Positions 1 to 14,900 of a DNA stretch of 64,000 nt are shown here, in pieces; positions within the stretch are counted from its first letter, which is position 1; each line of letters starts with the position of its first letter. The notes below the pieces were generated by a model, which saw only the letters and a list, made by a program, of their open reading frames with translations, did not search any database and was not told the origin of the DNA. The position numbers and the translations under genes were made by a program. Source of the stretch: Hippasteria phrygiana (taxonomy: Eukaryota > Echinodermata > Asteroidea > Valvatida > Goniasteridae); NCBI GenBank assembly GCA_037893225.1, contig JAZGUH010000928.1, positions 62,001 to 126,000 on the forward strand, written 5' to 3'.

Positions 1-1026
1 ATGGCTGCCAATGCCGGAAATCAGAGAGGCAGATACAGTACAACATCCAATGCAGACAGAAATCGCATCATAGATGCCTTTGAAGCTCATCGCCTGGACT
101 ACTTGGCTGTAGCAGACACACTCGGGGTGAAGCGCCAAACAGCCAGCAGCATTGTCCAGACTTATCTCCGGGAGAACAGACGACCCAAAACAGACCAGGA
201 GATGAGAGACTGCATTCGTGACAACTTGGAAGCCAACCCACTGTTGACTTTGAACCAGCTTAATTCCAGACTAAGAGAGCAACTACCCAACAAGCCGTAT
301 ATCTCCCCAACTACACTCGCCTGCAATATAGACGGAATGCTCATCACCTTGAAGCTCGCCCAAGACGTGCCACAAGCTCGCAATCAGGATAGGGTCCTGC
401 AACAACGACAGGAATATGCACGTTGGTTTCTGAGACATGGAATTGTCGGTCAGTGCATCTTCATAGATGAATGCGGCTACAACATTTGGACAAGGAGATC
501 ATATGGAAGAGCAGCTAGAGGACAACCCGTTCGGAGAGTAGTCAACAACCAGCAGGGGGAACAACTGCAACGTTACTTTCGCCACCTCTCGTGAACTTTT
601 GAGAACTTCTTACACGGAACAGCTGAAGCCTGTCAGTTAATGTTCCCACCCGAAGAACATCTGTACTTTGTGTCCGACAACGCCAGACCTCATGTCCGTG
701 CTGAACTTCCCCCTGGGAACGACAACATTGAACTGAAACGGCTGCCCCCGTACTCTCCATTCCTCAATCCTGTGGAAATGGCACATTCCTGCTTCAAAGC
801 TGGTATCAAGCGACTGTTGGGACTCCCAGAGTGGGAAGCTAGAGTAGGCGACCACCAGGCTGCTGCAAGAGAGGGCCTGAACATGCAGGCATGGAGAGCA
901 CGTCTGCTATTGGAAGCAGCTCAACAGAATGTTGATGAGATCACACATGAAAAGTGTCAGAGATGGTTCAACCACACACAGACCTACCTACCCAGATGCC
1001 TGGCTAGGGAGGAGATAGAAGGATAA
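1..1026 (+). pseudogene. Tc1/IS630-like DDE transposase, broken
   Basis: The first part (1-594) has a helix-turn-helix region at residues ~25-60 (IIDAFEAHRLDYLAVADTLG), then FIDECGYNIW with the first catalytic Asp at residue 156. The second part resumes in the same frame: SDNARPH holds the second Asp (676-678) and SPFLNPVEMAHS the catalytic Glu (775-777), 32 residues later. This is the DDE_3 layout of Tc1/IS630-like transposases. One extra G in the run at 555-559 shifts the frame: the neighbouring frame reads CNVTFATSREL, as expected. About 20 codons then seem to be missing near 592-600, and frame 1 meets a TGA at 592-594. It begins exactly at base 1, so the left end and terminal repeats cannot be judged. 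It sits inside the last visible DENND5 intron, opposite to the gene. Confidence 0.85.
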
Positions 1027-2800
1027 AGATAATTCACGAAGAAAGAACATTACTTTATTTTCCTTGTGTGATTGAACATAAACCTCAAATCAAAACAAGA
1101 AATGTTGTTAAAATGCATTGCATTATTTATCTTTACGCAGGTAATTTTCTTCGCCCTTGTGAATTGAACATGAACATCGTACAACACGAGTTATGTTTCG
1201 CATTTATATGCCATAAATTTGTATGCAAAGCATTGGCCCTTAATCTAATTAACAAGAGAAAGTCAAATAACAATGAGTTATGTAATTATTGCAAAATGTT
1301 TATGTCTGATTTCTTCGGCCTATTCCTTTTAGTTGATGTAAAATTAATGACAAAAAACAATTTGCTTTTCCAATTCAACGCCATTCCCGGAGCGAGATGA
1401 AAATGACGATAAATAGGACGAATAAGAATGTTTTTTTCGTGAATTACAATGCTCTGAAAGTGAAATCTAGTGGTGTTATTTCGAAATTGGAATCAACATT
1501 TGGGGCGGGTGACCCCTCTTTGACAAAATTAAACTTTCTTTTAAGCAATTTTAAATGACATTAGTGCGAAATTAACCGGGAAAACCTATATTTGCCGACA
1601 AAATTTGTCCCTAATTGATGTCTGATTTTAGGGTTTTATGTGATTTGTTTTGAAAAGTTTACATTTCTGGAAAAAAGAAATACCAAATTATCCTCAATAC
1701 GGCTAATTCCATAAAGTTTTACCCGGATTCTTTGCTGCTGTGGAAGCAATTAATGAGTTTTAACAATAAAAACGTATTTCTTTCTCCTAAAGTTCTAATA
1801 GAGATGGGGGTAGGATGGGGAGCATAAGTGGTGGAGGGGGAAAAGGCCTCAAATGGCAGTGGGGGGCGTTTCACAATGCCCCCCGCACCCATTACACCAC
1901 TCTAAAACGGTATTAGGATGAGTAATTGAAATACATTTTTCAATATCTATTAGGGCCATCTCTTCCCGAAAATCTTGAAGAGTTTTGGTACTTTGATGAT
2001 GACAATGATTATGCAATGACGACGACGACGTCCTTAAAATACTCTTTTCTTATGATAATTTGTCATAATCTTCATTAAGTTTTTGCATTTGCCATTTTGT
2101 ATTGATTTAAGTTGAACATTTGCAAGGACCCTTTCCCAATCTTTTAAAGGGTATGATTTAGCTTCCGGAAATACATGCCTTTCAACATAAATTGTGCATT
2201 CCTTTTGTTTTTCAATTAGTTTAACATATTTCCCCAAGGTTGATTTTTGTTGAATTTTTATGGGAGGTAGCTAGAGTCCCAATAAATACATTGCTACTAA
2301 AATTTGCCTGTTAACCAAAATGTCAGGGTCCTCGTCAATTCTTACTGGACTAGAATGGGAATTCTTTCACAAAATTTCCCATTCCCATTTACAGTGTTAA
2401 CTTTAATTGCAATGTACTGTGCTGCCAATGCGTTTCAAACTTGGGTTTTTTCTTTAAAATTTTGTGTAACATTTGATGTTTCCATTTTACATCCATGAAA
2501 ACCACCTTATTTCTATTTTGGGTGTCTGCAACGATCCAAAAGGGCTTTTATTCATCTAATGCACGCAAATATATTCCAAAATTATGGTCCGGCCGCTAAT
2601 AATTTAATATAGGTCAATTATTTGTAAACCAAACGTGGGTTGGTTTTTTTCATTTTATGTCTCACTTTTGAAAGAGAAAGACAAAAGAGACCATTCTATC
2701 AGAAAAAAATCTGCAACACTTTGAGATATACAATATCTTACTAATAAAAATCCTGACTGGCTAAAACTACCATTAGATAAGCATGTGGGTGTGCCCATAC
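1027..2800. other. DENND5 intron sequence downstream of exon 20
   Basis: AT-rich, with no exon of the missing RUN2 tail and no recognisable transposon apart from the transposase before it. A G-rich stretch lies at 1801-1880. Small ORFs here have no recognisable motifs. Confidence 0.6.
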
Positions 2801-2975
2801 CTTATTCCGATGCAGACCAAGAGCTGGAACTTTCCATCCTTGCCTGCCTGTGCAGCCCCTAGGTTGATCTGATGGATGGTGAAACAGAACGTCCGTCTAG
2901 CTCGCTTCTCCTGGACAGACCCCAGCCGTCCCTCATCGTCTTGGTCAATACTGTCCAGGTATTTGGCTACTTTTT
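2801..2975 (-). CDS. DENND5: DENND5 coding exon 20 (RUN2, last exon visible)
   Basis: Residues 1207-1264. [18 protein letters not shown] is followed by [19 protein letters not shown] and [13 protein letters not shown] (vertebrate GKDGKFQMLVCLGARDHLL). The acceptor is TGCACTATCTAG| and the donor GGAATAAG|GTATGG, phase 2 out. At least one more exon (HHWIALLADCP-like) is expected; none is visible in 1-2800, so it should lie beyond the left edge. Confidence 0.94.
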
Positions 2976-5900
2976 CTAGATAGTGCAAGAAAAAAAATTT
3001 GAATATTATTTCACAAATGATAAAGTTTATTTTAACTGAAAACCTGCTTACAATTTTTTCAGATTACCGAAGGCAACTTGGTCTCTGATAAATCAAACAG
3101 ACCAAACAAGACCATTGTTTCCTAATGCGCTTGGTGTTGTTGCAAAACCAGGCAGAATATGACATGATCCCAACTGAAATGCAAGCAATAATACTACAGC
3201 ATGCTGTTCTGTCCTCACCCGAGTGCATGAGTGTGATGTCTGTACGTCATATGGTCTACAGGTACAAGGATTGTTGTAACATAAACACCAAAAGAATTTA
3301 GCAAACAAGAATATTATCTATTTTTTTGTAACAAATGGGATCTCTGGTGTAATGAAAATCTACGAGGAGCAAAGCAGAAATCACATGGTTTAGTAAGACC
3401 AAACGCTCAACGTGTCACAGTAATTCCTAAGAATACGCCACAATATCTGAACTTTGCTGCAAATATTACCTAAGAAGTCCCAGATGAAAAAGTTATTTCT
3501 GAAGAGCCTTGCAGACCGGAAGCCATACTGCAGGACAATCTCCATACACTGGACGAGACCACGCTCTCCACATAGCAGCACTGTCAGTCTGCCTCGCTGT
3601 GATAAGACGACACGTACAAGAAAATTTAGTCTTCTCAAAATCTGTTCTTGAATAAGGCACTAGTGGAAATTCTTATTATACTGCTATACGTGCATTAGAC
3701 AACCTTTAGGGAAAAGAAAATATATACACCAACATGAATCCTTTGAGGCCCATTTCATTTGCATTATAAATTTATGTTGACTTCCTGTGAATAAAAATAG
3801 AGACAATAGTGTGATGGATACAGTTCTAATTTATTATAATCAGCTGTCTACTCCCCAATGAGCCAAGGTTTCAGAAATGACATGGACCTGATGAGCAGGG
3901 GAATAATAATGTAGTGCCTTTAGTGCTACTTTCATGGTGAAATTGAGGTGAACTTTGCAAAAGTAGATATTATTTTACCACTTTTGAACAACTTTTAGAA
4001 GCTTTGCGAGCAAAGTACACACCTCCTTCTCGGGTTTGTAGAAGTGTTTGACGATGTTATTGACAGCGTCCGTCAGCATCTCCTGTATGCTGTCCCGATC
4101 CAGCTTCGGTGCCTGGCCCTTGGCATGCCGGGATAAGATCGGGGAGCTGGAACGCGGAGGAGTCCTGGAGCCCCGGGCAAGCTCCTCGGACTCTGTATGG
4201 GACGGTAAGAGCTCACCCACTAGGAGACGTTCAAGGCTGTCATCGTCCACGCCACGACCGATCCAACGCCCACACGGAAACCTACGGGAATAATATAGGA
4301 ACACAGATATCAAAATAGGAAAACGGATATAAAAGGTATTATGAATACGTACAAAATAGAGATTCTGATATATTATTTGGTTTTAGTAACTTTGTGACAG
4401 ACAAAAATCATGGGGTGTGCTCCAGCCAATCTACATACTACACTTAACGAAGGTTGAGATATGAGTTGTGCGATAAGGTTCTTTTCAGAACCCATACCTC
4501 TCGTTAGTTGAGATAAACACATGGTGTTTATACCCCGAAACGATATCGATATTCCACCATGCAAAGCCTCAAAACTTATATACTACATGTAGTTGGAAAG
4601 TATTCAACGACAGCACTGAATATTATTCTGAGTGCAAATAAATCTCCCGGCATGCATTGCTTTCTTCACATGGTCAATGTTTACAACACAATTACACAAA
4701 TGGCCCGCATCCGTTGTTTTGGGTAGTAATTTGTAGCTATTGCAAAAATTACTCGTATGATCCACACAGGTATTACAATAAAAACCAGAGCATGCACACA
4801 CTATCCCGTGCACGCTCGGGGACTGCCTTCACAGGCACACTCAATCATAGCATTCAAAGAGGAGATTCAGTGCTGGCAGGTAGAATGCAAAATTCCGTTG
4901 TACCAGATGTACCATTCAATAACACGTTAGCCCACAGTCAAAATATAATATATCAAATACAGAAATGGCACAAAGTTTACTTGTATGTATGGCCCGTGAT
5001 CTCGTTGCGTACAAGGACGTAATCCACCATCCACCTAGGTAGAAGGCCTGAGTTGTCGTGTCCGATTCGCACCGTCGTTAAGATGCCAAGATTACTATGC
5101 TGTTAAACAAAAAGAAAATAATTATTATTAATGAATAATTATAATTCCTGTGCATGCAGCAAACGGGCGACTCTGCCTAAAATAACCCCAAAAGGGCGAT
5201 GCGCGAGTCGCCCATTTTAGAGCACTTTCCCCACGCACCCTACTAAAAAACACGACTATCACAATAGGGCGACAGTTATGTGTCGCCCTATTCGACCGCG
5301 TCACTCGAACCCACTCTTTTGTAGCATTATGTGTCGCCCCAACCGGCAATTGAAAATTATGGCATTCATATAAGGTGGAGACGAATTCCCAACGGAGATG
5401 ACAAACAACCTTTTTTCAAATTTCAATTGTAATATAAACCTTGTTTTTCATTCATTCACATGTATTTTGGTTTTTCACATAATAGTAAAACATTTGTCTA
5501 TTTAACAATGATCTGCACATTAAGTTTCACTTCAAAATGAATTGGCTTTAAAGTAGAATATTGTCAATGGCAAAAATGCTCAATTTTTGAAAGTTATCAA
5601 GGTTTCAAAGGGTACGTTCGAGTAGCTCACCCATGTCGACTCGGGTTAGCCCCGTGTCCTGCGATTAGCTCTGACATCATACCCGGGGCTTACTCGGGTC
5701 AGCCACCACAGACCCTGCTCGCGGAGCAGAGTCACTGGTGGAATTATTTCACACGCATGCGTAGTTAAGTCTGATTACCCACAGATTCTACTGGAGCGGG
5801 GATTTAATAATGGCTGACCTCAAGGGCAATTGTGTAGTTAAGGACTGTTCCTATCAGAGATGAAAATCCACTTTTAAGTTATTGGACTTAGAAAACTAGA

Positions 5901-8900
5901 TTGCGACAATAAAAACCAACAGGTATGTCATAGATAGAGGGCAGAGTTTTAAATTTTTTGTGGGAATCTTTTGGGTAAAACGACAACGAAGATGACAAAA
6001 CGCAACATGAAATTAAAGATGGCGAAGACCAGACTGATTCGCAAGACACCAACCGCAAAACACTTAAGAAAATTGCATTTTCTACCGCAAGGAACTGTTT
6101 TAAAATGACAAAAAATGATGTAATTAGAATTGAGAGAAGAATACTTTAGGTCGATAAATTTATTTTGGAATGATAAAATCAACCTTGACTCAAAATGGAT
6201 CAAATATAAAGAGGGTTCCGTAACTACACAATCACCGACTCTTAGTGCTAGGTGATATCAACAGGGGAGGGCGTTTGAGTGTTCTATTAGCCCAGCTCTC
6301 GTGGCTACTCGAACGCACCCATAGTAACATTACCTGGAATACAAAGTCCTGAGAGTTCTTGGGGATAGGGATCATCTTGGAGTCGTTGATCTCGCCCGAT
6401 ACACAGATCCAGGCGTTGGCTGAGGTGGTTGCTTGGAACTTACGGCTTGTAACCACCAGGACCCGGTATGAAACAACTACAGGAAAAATATCACACGAGG
6501 TGATGACTACATTCACAGAGGCCCAAGCAAATGTTAACAACTTCTGTGTGGTTATTCAAGCTCCATTTAGAATTTTTAACATTCGAGGGGTAGCTTTTGT
6601 CCATGTTATAATGTACTTTTGAAATATTATTCTGAGGGCTGAAGCTTTTTGTAGCCCAAATTGGCGCATTCAAAGCACAGCTTAACCTTTACATGGTATC
6701 TGCATGTTTCTGAACGTCAAATTTATGACTTTTTAAGACCCTTTTAATGCTGCCCTAACCACAATTTAAGACCAAAAATATGCAGACCGACACTAGGTGT
6801 ATGGGTGGATTTTGGCTCTCGGGATTGGAACGCTCGGTAAATACAATGTGTCTGCCACATGCGATCAGCTTTCCGGAAAAAAATTGCTAAGGGTTCCAAT
6901 AGATGATTTTTTTATACAGGCTCTGTGATTGTTATTTATGAGCTGATAAAAAAAATGATAACTCGCTTTGGCCATTCTTTTTAAGACCTTGGAGAACTCA
7001 ATTTAATACTTTTTAATACTTTTTAAGGCCTTTAAATTGAGAAAAGTCAATTTCAGACTTTTTAAAGACCTGCAGATACCCTGCTTTATATGATCTATAA
7101 ACAAACTACAAACGCCACACTTCAAAATCCACCTGGCCAATCAACCAGTCCTCAATCCTAGAACAGTAAATTACAACAGCCTAAGAGATCTACTTTTAAA
7201 ACTTTGACAGGTTGGATCATAATCTGATTGCCATTTCCAAATTTGCTTTCGACTATAACCCAGAATCCAGGTTACAATTTAATTTATACGAACTCATTAC
7301 CTGCTAGGTAAATAGCGAGCAATCAACATACTCCTTTTTCAATATTTTAAAATATTTTCACAGACATTCCCCATCTCCACCCGATTCTTGATCCAAAATG
7401 CTAGCAAATGTTACCTGTGCTAATGAAAGAGTTGGTGAAGCAGAAGTAGTCGACGGCATTGAGAGACAGAAGATGATACAGGAACTGCTCCTTTTCTTCC
7501 TCCGTCCGCAGGAAGGCATAGCGCTTGTAACGTTTCCTTGAAAATATAAAGGAGAGACATTAACATTGTAAACGGTCTACAATGCGTTAGCAGCAATGAC
7601 CTAATTGCAAGGAATCGGTCTTTAAGCTAACAATTCAGAGTTACAACACCTTTCCCAAATAGTACATATTAAAAAGTATTAAAAAGTACAAATTTGACAA
7701 TAAAAACCTCAATATATTGTAGTGAAAATGTACAGATAAAACCTCTACAAAAAACCTCCCTTTATAATGTTAAAGTGCACAGCCACAACCATGGGTACAC
7801 TTTGTTACAAAGATACCATTATCAATGACAGAGTAATGTTGAATAGCTCTTTGCAAAATTAGGATTTGCCAAACTTAAAGCACTTGTTATTCTCAGGTGA
7901 CAAAGCTCAAAGGTCGATTCATGTGTAATGTCAAATAATTTGTACATCATTGTTTTTTCAAAATGCTGTTCATAACATGGATACCCATGATTGTGGCTGT
8001 GCACAAAAAATTAAGAAACTTGAATGACTTTACTATTAAACAGAAACAAGGTATTGATGGCCCACTAACAATTCATTCATTAACCACATGCAATTCTATT
8101 GTATACATCATCCCTGACGAGCCTTGTACATACTGGATTCAAAACTCATAACAGTATCACATGGGCCAATAAAAATTGGACAGAATGAATGCTGTGATGA
8201 CGTTCTGCATAACAGCAACAACTTGGACGAATACAAATTCATCATTACACATACCTTGACCTGGTTAGTTTATAAGGTCAAAATCAGTCAAAATTTCCTT
8301 CCACCTCCCTTGCTATACTTTTACACAGACATGATCAGATTACATGTGGTTTTGTACTATGGCAGGAGGGTCAAAAACAATCACCTTGACTGATTTTGAC
8401 CCATACAACAACATGGCTCAGAATGTATGTTTGCATAGGAGGGTTAATTAATTAATAGACAACAAAATGTTACACAGAAATGATGTTGTGATTTGATTGG
8501 ACTGATCTACGGTAATCTGATTTGGCAACATAAAAATAAGCACACAAACATAACACCAACAGAATTACGGTGAAAATACCGAGCATAAAAACTATGCATA
8601 TTTCAGTGTTTTAGAGAGACCGATAAAATACTTACTTGCAGAGTTCGTAGTCTGTTAGCAACAACTTGAGATGCTTGTGCAGGAGTTTTCTCTCTAAGGC
8701 AAGTCGGACGAAGGCACGGGCATTCCCTACATCTGTCTTGATCTGGGTCATGCTCTCCACATTCCTAGTGACAAGAACACCAGAGGAGTAAACAGTCAGA
8801 AATTCTGGTAATACACAGGGAAGTAGTGAGACAATTTGCAGCATCAGACATAATTATCTCCATTACCCCTGGGGCCTATTTCACAGACCTTTTTAAGCAT

Positions 8901-11900
8901 AGAATTTTATTTTCAAAGTGAACAAAGAAATCTGGCAGGAGTGGCAATTGAAGCTGCGACACCTGGAATACCATACCGGTGCTCTACCAACTGAGCTATC
9001 TTGCCCTATGCTGGTGGTCTCCCAAATTGTCAGTGTCTTTGTTCAGGTGGGCACAAGTCAGAATCAAACCCAAAATTCCATACAGTCGGGGATCACACCC
9101 CAATTTTACGATACAACCTGCTAAGCGACACTGTGGGGATCACTCAACGAGGACACAACTTTTAATATCGTTAAACAAACCATGAGGGAAACCGACTGGG
9201 TAATTTGAATGAAATTTCAAGCGAGATTTTAGAATTTTACTTCAGACAGGAAAGGTTTGCTTAGCCAAAATGCCATGTAATGTCTATTTTTAGTTTAGTA
9301 CGTGAATTTCCCAAGCGATATATTTTTGCTTAGCACCTCCATGAAAAGGGCCCTGCATTGGTGCCCTGATCTCAGCCTTGCTGTCCCTTAAAATGTTCCA
9401 AAATGGATTTTCTAGCAGATGGACCCTTTGGCTAAAGAAAAACTGACTTGTCCTTCAAAAAGGAACTTCATGGGAACTAGTTTTTCCCAGCATCTATGCA
9501 CACAAAACTTGAAACGGGTCAGTGATACAGTATTTGCTAGCACGCTATAATATACTAACGTAAAGAGCTAGTCAAATTTGACACCAAGGTGTCTGTCACA
9601 AAACAAACACTTGTGCATAGTGCTAAGCCATTCTTTTTTATGGAAGTCGCCCAATGCAAGGCTTAAAAAGCCACTCTACATTGTAGGTAAAGGGCTACAA
9701 CAGAGGTTGTTTAACCACATTTTAGGTTGCCAGCCCTACCAACCTTACGGTTTCCTGGGTTCAGATCTAAATGGATGGTAAATCTTCCAACACATACCAA
9801 AGAAATTATCCCAATTTGCAGACCTATAGACCCAGGCAGTCACCATTGGTGAGACCAACTCACCTCCCCCAATGTTTACAAACACCACCATCACCACCAA
9901 CCCTTGACTGACAATATCCTTGTCTTTACCTGATGTCAAACAAGAGCTCCGTAGGGAGTGGATTAAGGACTGGGTCGGTGGCCGAGCTGCTCCGGCGTCT
10001 GGCCTCGGATCCCTGGGGTACAACTGAAAGACTCTGCTCGGTGTAGGTCTCCCTCTTCTCTTTCATCTTACGGTATCCCATCACGTGGGACCAGAGAGCC
10101 GATTTCCCCTGCAAGTAAACGGTACAGTCAAACATGTCAGGGTAACATTCAACTGGATCTATAGGTCTGAAAATTAGGATCATTTCTTTGGTATATATTA
10201 AAGATGTATCCTCTATTTAGATCTGGACCCAGGAAAACCTCAAGGGTGGTAGGGCTGGCAACCTAAAATGTGTCCAACCCCACAACCTCTGTTGCAGCCC
10301 TTTACCTAGAGTGGCTTTTTGCCTTAATAATTGGACCATTTCTACTTTAAAAAAAAAAACTGTGGTGCCATGCATATGATCAGCACACAGTAAAAAATGA
10401 ACAAAATAGGTTACAATTTCTATTTAAAACCAGTGTGCAGATGAATGTGTGACAGAGTTTCAAAGAGCAATGCAGTTTTTTTGTACATGTGGCATGTTTT
10501 TGTGGCACTTGTACAGAACATCTTGTCAAATTTGAAGAAAAACATCTTTTGATTTTGTCTGAAGTATGGACAAGTCTCACTTGCGGAGTAGTCATGTCCA
10601 TCCCTGAAACCACGGGTTATATACCCAGCACGATATGGGGCAGAGGGGTACCCCCCTTTTGTCCCTATACCCTATACACTCTCCAGACTATTGTTACCTA
10701 ACACATCCCCCCCCCTAGAGATCTGAAAATAATTCCTGAGATTCCGGGAACACAATGACCAACACAAAAGAGGGGGGGGGGGGGTTCCATCTGCCCCATA
10801 TCGTGCATCATATGACAGGTTAAGCTGAAGTACCTCATGACAAAGAAATGCATTATCTACAGGGAGAAAAATGCAATAGAACTTTTTGTTGTGTAATTCC
10901 CCGTCACAACTTTCAATATCATAAAACCAACAGGGTTTTTTTTGTAGGAGAGGTCTGGCTCAGAGCCAGCACTGAAAATGCCAACTATGTGAAACTTCAT
11001 AACACCTATCATCAATGTTTAAAATGTTGGTCTTATCAGGAAAACACTCATTGTGGACTTCAGCCCTATTAAACCCCTTAGGTGGTGTGAACAATTGTAT
11101 TGAAATTGGAGGATTCAGGACTGTTATGGTTTTAAACGGGAAAAAACATTCGTGTAAATTTACCAGTATGACTGACACTGAAACTTGTTAATAGCAAAGC
11201 TGGATTTACTCAGTACATATGAATATGATAAGAATGGTAGAGAATATCCATGCAGGTATAGAATCTTCATTATTATACCAGCAGTCACTTTAAAATGTGC
11301 TAGTTTGAAAAACAACGATAACATCACAAATGTGACCCGCTCTGCAAAAAGGGCACATAAGTCGCTGTATGCTTTTATGAGTTATGGGCCGTTCAATGTG
11401 AAGAGAGTAAAACATTCTTTAAACAAGTGATTTTGAAGGGAGGGAATTTTTTGCATCTTTGATACCTATATTATTCTATTTCATAACCAAAATCTTTGAT
11501 TTCAGTAAATCAAGTTGGAAAAAGAATGTGTTTTTGTCGAGTGCTTCCATCTATTGCTTTGCTTTTTGTTTTTTAAAATGGCTTGTTTCTCCTTAAGTCA
11601 CTTTAAGAAATTCCTGAAAACAAACATGCAAATTTCCAAATATCTCGTGATTGCAAAATGCTACAGACCTCAGACATATACCATATGAAAGCTTATAAAA
11701 TGGCCTTTCCAGCTATATATAAAACACTATTTTCAAATGTTGCAACATAAGTGCCCTTTTTGCAGAGTGGGTCACAAAGGTTATCGTTCCACTGGAATCT
11801 CCAACTACATGCCACTTGACATAAAATTATTTTAGATTTCCATTATAATAAAAACTGATGACTTCAAAGCAGGACCATGTCAGGCAGCATAACCTCACAG

Positions 11901-14900
11901 AATGTATGGTACTATGACTAGCTTTAAACCGCATCAGCTTTAGTATAATTCAGTCAATGATTTTAGATGATTGGCAATGTTTTGCAATCATTTACGATAA
12001 ATTGTTGGTTTTGTCCAATGATAATAACTCTTTGCAATAAGATAATGCATTATTTATTGCACTAAAGTTAGAAATGAATAATAGAAAATAAAACTGACAT
12101 GCCAACATTTGCTTCGTTAATAACTAGCAGACGACATTCTTTGAAGTTTGTTGTTGCTACACACTGACTAGATTTGACGTAGTCGAACGACTAGACACGT
12201 TCGAGTGAAAAACAGACCACGCATGCGTGATTTAAATTGCAAATTGACAAAAGGGACTAGGTCAGCAGCACCCGAACTTGCTCTTTGCTGGCCCGAGTTC
12301 CAACATCCCATGGACCTTACCTGTTTCTTCTGGATGCCGTGGCTGAAAATTCTCTCCAGCAGGTCACACAGGGATGCTATCAGGGTGTTCTCCTCCACGC
12401 CAGACCGATTGACGTCACCATGACCCAACTCCACCGCCTCCTGACCCATCTTACTCACCAACATCTTCTTGGTCTATGTGACAAGACACAAGACAAATGA
12501 TTAAAAAGAAAGCATTACAGTCAACTGTATTACAATGGTCACCCCAGATGGACATTATACCTCTTAGTTACGACTGAACTCAGAAACTTGCAATAGACAA
12601 TGTCATAACAATTAAGTATTACTGATAATAAAAAGATGCACTTTTTTCCCAAAACATTTAGACATGTCACTGCAGTGAAGAATTACCAGTAACCGATTAA
12701 AAATCCTTCCAACTACAATTTTGTAAAATTGCATACAAGTGTCAAGATGTTTGCAACAGTCTCATATTTTGACTGAAAAAGGGATTTTTTAAAAGAAGAT
12801 TTTCATTAAAAGGCTACTATGCATCCTCCAAGAGTAGAATTGTTCTTAATGAATTCTTTTAATTCACATATCTGACTCATATTGTGAGAACACATAACAG
12901 AATGGAGGGTGTGACGTACAACATACATGTACATGACGGTCACAGACACCCCCTGAGGAAAAAAAAGAGAAATAGGAAACATCAGATATCACCGGAAGGA
13001 AACTGTTGTTCAACCAACCTTGACTTTACACTCCTTGAGAAGACCTTCAACAAACTTCCAGTTGGTCTGCTTCTGGTCCAGATGAGATAGAACCGGTTGC
13101 TGTACTGTTCCCTTCCTGGCTTGCTGAATGATTTGCTAAAACAAAGAAGCAACCAGTTAGGAACTTATTCACATTAACCAGGGGTGAGATTGGCCATAAT
13201 GAAAATCCACAAAAAATCCATGTGGACCCCTGTTTTTATTGGTCTATATCCAGTTTTACAGGTAAAAACATCTTTGGGACAACACCTCAGGAATTTCAGA
13301 TTGCAATAGAGATTCTTTAAAAATTCTGAAATCCCGACAAAAAATCCTGAAATCAAGAAATAATCCTGACAAATCTCACCCCCTGATTAACATCACCATA
13401 CAGACAAAATGACTGGACCACCAACACTTATCCTGCCACTCTGTAGGTTCATATGAGACTGGTGATTTGTTCAAGGTGTGTCTCAGTACTGGGTGAAAAT
13501 AGTCAAACGTAAAAATCACACAAAATCAGTGTTTGACCATTTTAAATGGTTTTTGGATAATACTAATGTTTGGATATTTTTTCCCACAGTTGTGAATTTT
13601 TTTGTATATGCAAGTTCACCCTCAACAAGGCTAAAAGCCATTTGAGGTATGGACCTAAATAGAACGAATCAAACATGCAGCAGGTATGAGTTAAGATTCC
13701 TCTTGAAGCAGGACAGATCGTAAGATGAAGGGAGACATGCAACAGGCAGAGAATTACAGATCGAGGGAAAAAGGTATTGGCATAGCTTTTCATTCTACAT
13801 CTAGGTACAGCTAGAGTATATTGGTGGGAACAGGCGGAAAGCAGAGTTTCACGCTCAAACACCCTAAGGGGGGACACCAATATTATTCTTCCCGTTCCCA
13901 CGCGTGCGGACGGGAAGGAACGCCCCATTGTTCTTAATCTCCCCGTTCCCCTGCGTGCGCACGGGCCCCGTTCTGCACGCGTTCCTGATTTACATCAATA
14001 CAATAGCGCGGTCACGGTGCGTGAGCTGCCATTGTGTGAACACCTTGGCCCCCTAACAGCGGTTTGTGCCAAGAAGTATCCGTTGTACATAGAAGTATGT
14101 TTATAATTGAGGCTGACAGTAGAGAGAAATGTTGCTAAAGAATCATTCGTTGTACAGTTTAATACAACACGATCGTCTTAAACATGTTTTCATTTCTTTT
14201 GCAGGTACATCAAGGTGAAGAGGCATCTGTATTAAGCTTGGAAATGAATTTATTTTATTTTTTTTGCCGGGGGATTTTTAAACATGTGGGTGGCAGAAAC
14301 ATATTCGAGTCGGCATGTGAACTCGGCACAAATGTGAATTCCAGAGGAAAATCCCGCTGCATCGTTGATTATTTCCCCATAATTATTTGTTTGTGTGCCG
14401 ATGGCCCCGGAACTGTCGTCGAATATAAACGCATAATTCATATCAAAAAGTGTTGTTTTATGGTGTAGAGAACAAGACTAGAACAAAAACTGCCCATGCC
14501 AAAAATGGCTGAGGAATTTCAGCGATATTTCCTGTAAACATCGGAAAAAAATATTTCTTTCTGATTGGCGGGAAATTTTTAATGGTTTTTTTTTTTTTTT
14601 TTTTTTTGACGACTAAAAAACTAATGAGGATTTCGGGTAAAATAAGAATTTGAAGGGATTTTTTGCACAACGCTGATTGCCGCCCAGGGTCGTTATATAC
14701 AGCCCATTGCCCCCCCCCCCCCAAATTTTAGTTTTGTTTTGTTTTTTATTTGCGAGAGGATGACAATTTCTTTTCGATCCTGCATTTTATAAAGTTTTCG
14801 TCAAAACAACGCGGGTTTTTCCTTCTTAGGTGGGGGTTTAGGGTAGGCCTATACACTGCTCGGATGTAGGCCTGTTTTCAAAACAGTTATAGTAGGCCTA

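Noticed and set aside
2034..2237. Possible missing last exon of DENND5
   Set aside because: The translation does not resemble the expected HHWIALLADCP / LVNSLIRVLQTLQ tail of RUN2.
4657..5022. 121-codon plus-strand ORF
   Set aside because: It overlaps DENND5 exon 17 on the other strand and has no recognisable domain.
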